The position numbers and the translations under genes are program-made. Of a stretch of 64,000 nt of DNA, positions 61,163 to 64,000 are shown piece by piece. Positions within the stretch are counted from its first letter, which is position 1. Each line of letters begins with the position of its first letter. Source of the DNA: Melanopsichium pennsylvanicum (taxonomy: Eukaryota > Basidiomycota > Ustilaginomycetes > Ustilaginales); assembly GCA_900208305.1 (NCBI GenBank), contig OAPG01000008.1, positions 1-64,000 of the forward strand, written 5' to 3'. The notes under the pieces are model-generated. The model was not told the DNA's origin. It saw nothing but the letters and a program-made list of their open reading frames with translations, and searched no databases.

Positions 61163-63798
61163 CAATGATAAAGAAGGTGTTGGTGATGCTGAAGGTGATT
61201 GTGTTAGTAGAGCAGATGGAAAACAAATTCTTGTGATGCATCGAGTCTCATCATGCATGGATGTTCATTAGCTTGTTTGCCAATTTGCTTACATCTGTGC
61301 GTGGCGGGTTGCAGATTTGCTCAGTCAGAATTAAATAATTTTGTCATTTGGTAGAGAGGTAGGAGTAGAAGGGTGTCGGTTGTTCTTGGAAAAGCAAACT
61401 GCTGGAAAAGGCAGGTCAGTTGATCATGGACGTGAAGCTAACTGCAGGCAGTGAAATCTCGAAAATTTTCAGGCAGCAGAAAATCCAACTTTGATGCAAT
61501 GATTTTGATTTCACCAAATCCATCAACTGTATGCAACGCGGGTTGATGAAAATCTGTCAGCGAAGAGGAGGAAGGGCGAATGACCGGTCCACGGTCTTTG
61601 ACTCTGCTTTGCTTTGCGTATATCACAGAGAAGTGGAACAACATTTTCTTCTTGTCCATTTCGGGTGGTGTGACGAAAGCGGACGCACAGCCTACTGAAG
61701 GATCAAAGGGATTGGCTGGCCATCAGCAGAGAAGTATTTAAAAGATCGGGTCGATGAATGTATCTAGAAGAACTGTTTAATAGGAAAGCCTGCAACACTA
61801 AGATCAATTTTCGAATGAAATTACCCATGAATAGCGGCTGTCAGCAAAACCAAGTTTGCCATCCGTCTTGGCTGAAACCAGCAGCTGAGGCCTTATGTAC
61901 ATTACGGACGGAGACCAGAGATGCTAATGTAGAGCACATCGATGATGCGAACAACAAAACAGTGCAAATACAAAAAGGAAAGGCAGAAACGATGTCGGAG
62001 AAGCACTCCGAGAGAGGCCTTTCTTGTATCGTCATCGAGGCAATACTGCCTGAAAAATGTTCTGGCCTTGGTCTTTTGCGATTCGCCGTCACCCCCCAAG
62101 CCATTGTGCTCCTACATGCAAGCCAGAAAAAGGGTCTGGACTGTAATTGCTTTTCGCCGTATTCAAAACCTATTCTGCTGAGAGAAGGGCTGGAGAGGGC
62201 TTTGAAATTTGCAACTCCGCCCTCTCTACACCCTTCACCGTCCAGTATTCAAATTTTTGGCATTTTGAGATCCTTGGCCGTCTCTTTGTGCTTACCTTGC
62301 ATCCACAACTAAATTGATCTGCTCTAGACTATCTCAAAAGTATATTGGCACCTTCCCTGGCTCCCTGCCTACAAACAAGATCTTTTGGGATTCTATTTGA
62401 CTGCCCATACAACTGCTTGCTGGCCTTGAAACTGTCGAGCAGGCTATCTACAAACTCAAGTAGATAGACCTCGCGATTTTCTAAACTTGATGACCCGAAC
62501 TGTGTACAGTAAATTCAAATCGCTGTACATTGCATTACTGTAACTGACAGTGATATACATAAGTTTACTATATAAAAAAGGTCTCGCTTACGCATCTCTA
62601 AATTGGATCCTCTTTTCCCAATTACCGCTTGGCATCGGAATTCTACACTTACTTCTTTCGGCGGTCACACTCTCTGTCGCTTGCCGTCTCACAATTACAG
62701 TACGGATTTCCGTAACATTCCTTGCCTAGCTTGCCTTTTTTCCTTTTTTTTTAGAGCAGCTGTTTCGCAAAAACAGCCTCCAAATTACCATCCACTCTCG
62801 CTCAGTCACAGCACCGAGTTCTGTTTCCGGCGTGTCCCTCTGGTGAATCACTTAATCCTGCCCTGTGTATCACGTTTTGGCGGTCTTCTTTTTTGGCGGG
62901 ACTCCGCTTGATCTGTTTGGCGCTGATTTGGGACATATTCAGATGATCTCGGCAAAATCTCTCTCTCTTCGGCTTCCATATCCTTGCACATCGATCGCAC
63001 CACCTCATCCGAACCGCCTAGCTACTACATCATCATCCCCCTCACCAGCGATCATCATCATTCGCACACCCCAGCAGCTGCCTCAAACCTGTTTTTTCAC
63101 CCTTCTTCTCGTTCTCCCTCCATTTCTCGGCCTCTCAGCTCAGCTTTCCTCGGCTGCTATCCTCCGGACCGGTAATCTTCATCTGCCCCATCCACACAAT
63201 CTCGATTGAAACTCTGACGCCCATCTGCAGCACCAATCCCCAACGTTGCGTTCATCCCTCTCAAAGTCAGTCGAATACAGTCCCTGATCATCCTGCTTTC
63301 TGTCCTCTTACCAGAGCTTCATGACCCGATATCCTGTTCCGTGTTCACCATCTTGATACTATCCTTCCATCTCTGTCCGCACCCCTGATCTACTCCACAC
63401 CGCATCAAGTAGGTTTCAACATCACGCATAGTAAACGGCAAAGCAAGCATCGTATCATTCCGCACGCATCGTCGCACTTTTAGCGGCACGCCGCTTCACG
63501 CAGCAACAATAACCACGACACACATTGTGCACCATTGCCAACGCATTCAGCAGGAAATCTTCGATCTGACTCTTCCATCCGTGCCATGCCAACGTTGAGC
63601 GACGCCTTCGGATCCCAACGGCGCCAATAGAACTGTACAAGCATCAAGCACATCGGAACCACCACCTTTCACACTCCAGCAGCGAAGTGATCGACATCAT
63701 CTGTGTCCTAGCTCGCGTTTGTATTTCCTTATCTGTGGCCACTGTCACCTCCATCCATTCGGCGAGAGACCTAGTCATTCGCGGTGCGCTCCGCTTCC
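61163..63798. other. Long intergenic region, no convincing gene
   Basis: 2.6 kb of normal CpG content. A plus-strand frame at 61758-62312 (184 codons) has unremarkable composition and no motif. A TATATAAAA box at 62569-62577 and a long pyrimidine-rich stretch (62600-63780) suggest the promoter and long leader of the gene beginning at 63799. Confidence 0.5.
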
Positions 63799-64000
63799 AT
63801 GCCTGACGGCATGTCGCAACAGCCACATGTACCACCATCAGCCATGGCATTGCCCTCCCGCAACGTTTCTGCTGCTTCCTCCCTGCGCGCCCCTTCCACC
63901 GTTGCGCTTCTCAACGCGCGGCGATCTTACCTCGACGAGTCCGCGCTTTCCCCACAGGAATACATTGTCTACCTCTCGAGCTGTGCATGTATCAAGTCCG
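63799..64000 (+). CDS. Start of an unidentified gene, cut by the window end
   Basis: From ATG 63799 the frame stays open to the last base (67 codons). The first 30 residues are Ser/Pro/Ala-rich. They are followed by an ordered-looking segment (ARRSYLDESALSPQEYIVYL, then SSCACI) with helical character. I do not recognise the family from this fragment. The upstream leader is long and pyrimidine-rich. A second in-frame ATG lies four codons in. Confidence 0.6.
   Translation, partial: MPDGMSQQPHVPPSAMALPSRNVSAASSLRAPSTVALLNARRSYLDESALSPQEYIVYLSSCACIKS

Noticed and set aside
61758..62312. 184-codon plus-strand frame
   Set aside because: No recognisable domain, signal peptide or conserved-looking block; left as unsupported within the intergenic entry.

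Overview
The window reads as a chromosome end of a smut-type basidiomycete (Ustilaginomycetes). It opens with 16 copies of TAACCC, a left telomere of the TTAGGG class. Its genes are eukaryotic, with short GT-AG introns, and include a recognisable homologue of the Ustilago checkpoint gene REC1 (RAD1) and the fungal-specific DASH subunit SPC19. The species is not identified; smut affinity is inferred from gene content and style.

Layout. 1-9.0 kb: telomere, a subtelomeric repeat, and the ribosome-biogenesis gene UTP10 between two near-identical 0.69-kb TA-flanked non-autonomous DNA transposons in opposite orientation. 9.1-13.1 kb: a large disordered protein with cell-cycle motifs. 13.2-16 kb: retroelement debris, a solo LTR with perfect target duplication, and an intron-containing tRNA-Arg. 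16.1-18.3 kb: an mpaB/latex-clearing-type oxygenase. 18.8-21.2 kb: a truncated transposon, another solo LTR and direct repeats. 21.4-29.3 kb: REC1, a secreted DNase I-fold enzyme, a histidine acid phosphatase and a YeeE/YedE sulfur transporter. 29.3-32.2 kb: decayed retroelement sequence. 32.3-45.2 kb: an MFS sugar/quinate transporter, SPC19, a GRAM-VASt sterol-transfer protein, a NEDD8/Ulp1-family protease, a WBP11-like splicing factor and a small secreted protein. 45.5-53.6 kb: a structurally intact Ty3/gypsy chromovirus with a 5-bp target duplication. 53.6-55.7 kb: old repeats. 55.7-59.0 kb: an SCT1/GPT2-type acyltransferase. 59.3-61.2 kb: a pogo/Fot1-like transposase relic cut by an inverted LTR structure. 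The last 0.2 kb holds the start of an unidentified gene.

The cellular genes are mostly housekeeping and do not form a cluster or pathway. The most unusual object is in the retrotransposon. Between pol and the 3' LTR, on the opposite strand, lies a four-exon gene. Its three introns all have consensus splice sites, CTGAC branch-like sites and phase 1, and joining the exons gives an uninterrupted protein of about 390 residues. That protein has a cysteine pattern matching the fungal Zn2Cys6 binuclear cluster and a helical C-terminal half.

Domain calls are from reading motifs; no database search was run.
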